Shown: positions 61,920 through 64,000 of the stretch, in pieces | Layout: each line of letters opens with the position of its first letter | Numbering within the stretch: the stretch's first letter is position 1 | NCBI RefSeq assembly: GCF_002953215.1 | Contig: NZ_CP026378.1 | Location: forward strand, 4,074,540 to 4,138,539 | Source: Mixta calida | Lineage (GTDB): Bacteria > Pseudomonadota > Gammaproteobacteria > Enterobacterales > Enterobacteriaceae | Direction: 5' to 3' | Length of the DNA stretch: 64,000 nt | Program-made: the position numbers and the translations under genes | Notes under the pieces: model-generated | What the model was told of the DNA's origin: nothing | Seen by the model: the letters and a program-made list of their open reading frames with translations, nothing else | Database searches by the model: none

Positions 61920-64000
61920 CTATACCGCTTCGAGACGAGCGTAGGCGGCCACCAGCCATTTAATGCCCTGTCCCTGAAACGCCACCTGCAAACGACTGTG
62001 ATCGCCGCTGCCTTCGAGATTGATGATGGTGCCTTCGCCGAATTTGGCGTGACGTACGCGCTGACCCAGCGTAAAGCCGCTGTCGTTTTGCGCCACCGGC
62101 GTGCCCATGCGCTGATGATTGACCGGCCTGCTAATACTGGCGCGCAGGCGCACCTCATCGACGCACTCTTCCGGCAGCTCGCCGATAAAGCGCGACGGGC
62201 GATGATAAACCTCTTTGCCGTACAGCCGACGCGTTTCCGCATAGGTCAGCGTCAGCTTTTTCATCGCGCGGGTGACGCCAACGTAGGCGAGACGGCGCTC
62301 CTCTTCCAGCCTGCCGCCCTCATCCAGCGCCATCTGACTGGGGAACATCCCCTCTTCCATACCAACGATAAATACCTGACTGAACTCCAGCCCTTTCGCC
62401 GCATGCATGGTCATCAGCTGCACCGCGTCCTGCCATTTGTCCGCCTGGCCTTCCCCGGCCTCCAGTGCCGCATGCGACAGGAACGCCTGTAAGGGCATCA
62501 AATCTTCATCTTCATCCTGGTAGCTGTACTGACGCGTGGCGTTTACCAGTTCCTCTAAGTTTTCGATGCGCGTCTGGCCTTTTTCGCCTTTTTCCTGCTC
62601 ATACATCAGCCACAGGCCGGAATCTTTAATCACCCGGTCAGTCTGGACGTGCAGCGGCAGTTCGGCGGTCTCCTGCGCCAGCGAATCCACCAGTTCGGTG
62701 AAGCGTTGCAGCGCAGCGGCGGCGCGTCCGGCCAGCGCTTTTTCCTGCAAAAGCTCGCGGCTGGTTTGCCACAGCGTCAGCTGACGATCGCGCGATGCCT
62801 GACGCACCACGTCCAGCGTGCGGTCGCCGATGCCGCGCGTCGGCGTATTGACCACGCGCTCAAAGGCGGCGTCGTCGTTGCGGTTGGCGATCAGACGCAG
62901 ATAGGCCAGCGCATCTTTGATCTCCTGGCGTTCGAAGAAGCGCATGCCGCCATAAATGCGGTACGGCATACTGGCCTGTAATAACGCCTCCTCCAACACG
63001 CGCGACTGGGCGTTGCTGCGATAGAGAATGGCGCAGTCGTTGAGCGCCCCGCCGTTCTCCTGCCAGACCTTGATGCGGTTAACCACAAAGCGCGCTTCAT
63101 CCAGCTCGTTAAACGCGCAGTAGAGCGAGATCGGCTCGCCGTCGCTGCCGTCGGTCCACAGCTCTTTGCCGAGACGACCGTTGTTGTTGGCGATCAGGGC
63201 GTTGGCCGCTTTCAGAATATTGTTGGTGGAGCGATAGTTCTGCTCAAGTCGAATGGTTTCTGCGCCGCGAAAATCCTGCAGGAAACGCTGGATATTCTCC
63301 ACCTGCGCGCCGCGCCAGCCGTAGATAGACTGGTCATCGTCGCCGACGATCATCACTCGACTGCTGTCGCCCGCCAGCAGACGAATCCAGGCGTACTGAA
63401 TATTGTTGGTGTCCTGGAACTCGTCCACCATGATGTTGGTGAAGCGTTCGCGATAGTGATTGAGAATATGCGGCTTAGTAAGCCACAGCTCATGGGCGCG
63501 CAGCAGCAGCTCGGCAAAGTCGACCAGCCCGGCGCGATCGCACGCCTCCTGATAGGCCTGATAAACGCGCAGCCAGGTTTGCTCCACCGGATTGCCGTAG
63601 CTCTCGATATGATGTGGGCGCAGCCCTTCGTCTTTCTTGCCGTTGATGTACCACATCGCCTGACGCGGCGGCCACTGCTTCTCATCCAGGTTCATCGCTT
63701 TGATCAGGCGCTTCAGCAGGCGCAGCTGGTCCTCGCTGTCGAGGATCTGGAAATCCTGCGGCAGACGGGCGTCAAGATGGTGCGCGCGCAGCAGGCGGTG
63801 CGCCAGACCATGGAAGGTGCCGATCCACATGCCGCCCTGGCTGGTGCCGATCAGCTGCTCAATACGGTGACGCATTTCCGCTGCGGCCTTGTTGGTAAAG
63901 GTCACCGCCATAATTGAATAGGGCGAGCAGTTCTCTACCGTCAGCAGCCAGGCGATGCGGTGCACCAGCACGCGTGTCTTGCCACTGCCCGCGCCCGCCA
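61920..64000 (-). CDS. uvrD: DNA helicase II UvrD (5' end cut by window edge)
   Basis: Superfamily 1 3'-5' helicase of nucleotide excision and mismatch repair. 693 codons are present; E. coli has 720, so about 27 N-terminal residues lie outside. The window edge falls just before Walker A, read as AGAGSGKTRVLVH. Other motifs are AVTFTNKAAAEM, VDEFQDTNNIQY, GDDDQSIYGWRGA, QNYRSTNNIL and AYVGVTRAMKKL. The C-terminal Tudor-like, polymerase-binding region with RVRHAKFGEGTIINLEGSGD is complete. Confidence 0.98.
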   Translation of the reverse strand, partial: AGAGSGKTRVLVHRIAWLLTVENCSPYSIMAVTFTNKAAAEMRHRIEQLIGTSQGGMWIGTFHGLAHRLLRAHHLDARLPQDFQILDSEDQLRLLKRLIKAMNLDEKQWPPRQAMWYINGKKDEGLRPHHIESYGNPVEQTWLRVYQAYQEACDRAGLVDFAELLLRAHELWLTKPHILNHYRERFTNIMVDEFQDTNNIQYAWIRLLAGDSSRVMIVGDDDQSIYGWRGAQVENIQRFLQDFRGAETIRLEQNYRSTNNILKAANALIANNNGRLGKELWTDGSDGEPISLYCAFNELDEARFVVNRIKVWQENGGALNDCAILYRSNAQSRVLEEALLQASMPYRIYGGMRFFERQEIKDALAYLRLIANRNDDAAFERVVNTPTRGIGDRTLDVVRQASRDRQLTLWQTSRELLQEKALAGRAAAALQRFTELVDSLAQETAELPLHVQTDRVIKDSGLWLMYEQEKGEKGQTRIENLEELVNATRQYSYQDEDEDLMPLQAFLSHAALEAGEGQADKWQDAVQLMTMHAAKGLEFSQVFIVGMEEGMFPSQMALDEGGRLEEERRLAYVGVTRAMKKLTLTYAETRRLYGKEVYHRPSRFIGELPEECVDEVRLRASISRPVNHQRMGTPVAQNDSGFTLGQRVRHAKFGEGTIINLEGSGDHSRLQVAFQGQGIKWLVAAYARLEAV

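Overview
The window is chromosomal DNA of a Gram-negative enteric bacterium (Enterobacterales). The protein set matches Escherichia coli orthologues almost one for one in length and order, and the rRNA and tRNA genes have enterobacterial sequences and lengths. The mix of gene content suggests an Erwiniaceae-type genome (Pantoea, Erwinia or Mixta like) rather than Escherichia. That genus-level guess is inference and was not tested.

Layout. (1) 1-14.1 kb, minus strand: the transcription/translation block thrU-tyrU-glyT-thrT-tufB, secE-nusG, rplKAJL and rpoBC. rpoC is cut at the left edge. Several known control sites are readable: the rplL-rpoB attenuator, the L10 leader, the rplK and rplJ promoters and the nusG terminator. 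(2) 14.1-17.7 kb: coaA, convergent with birA-murB. (3) 17.9-23.4 kb: a complete rRNA operon on the minus strand (16S, tRNA-Glu, 23S, 5S) with tandem promoters P1/P2 and a terminator. (4) 23.4-31.7 kb: hemG, trkH, yigZ, pepQ, divergent fadBA with a FadR operator, and fre. (5) 31.7-41.5 kb: ubiD, rfaH, tatABCD, ubiBJE and rmuC (ubiquinone synthesis, twin-arginine export, LPS/capsule antitermination). (6) 41.5-46.9 kb: udp, ysgA, metE and metR with their CRP and MetJ sites. (7) 46.9-51.1 kb: an accessory stretch holding an AT-rich gene for a bacteriocin-like peptide, yigM, and a glpT-glpQ pair that is not at this place in E. coli. (8) 51.1-64 kb: yigL, pldB, rhtB, a repeat cluster, rhtC, recQ, pldA, yigI, rarD, an AbrB-family gene, corA with its leader, and uvrD cut at the right edge.

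Most of the window is ordinary core genome. Five things stand out. First, the rRNA operon has the E. coli rrnA neighbour (hemG-trkH) on one side and the rrnB neighbour (murB-birA) on the other, so about 126 kb that separates these genes in E. coli is not here. Second, an 82-residue double-glycine-leader peptide with a glycine zipper sits alone between metR and yigM, with its own promoter and terminator but no visible immunity or export gene. Third, a 600-bp block between rhtB and rhtC holds a palindromic element followed by three perfect-register 133-bp tandem repeats, each with a 74-nt imperfect palindrome. Fourth, glpQ and rhtC each carry a one-base deletion in a short G/C run, either real pseudogenisation or assembly error. 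Fifth, the inserted glpTQ pair has a near-consensus Pho box upstream.
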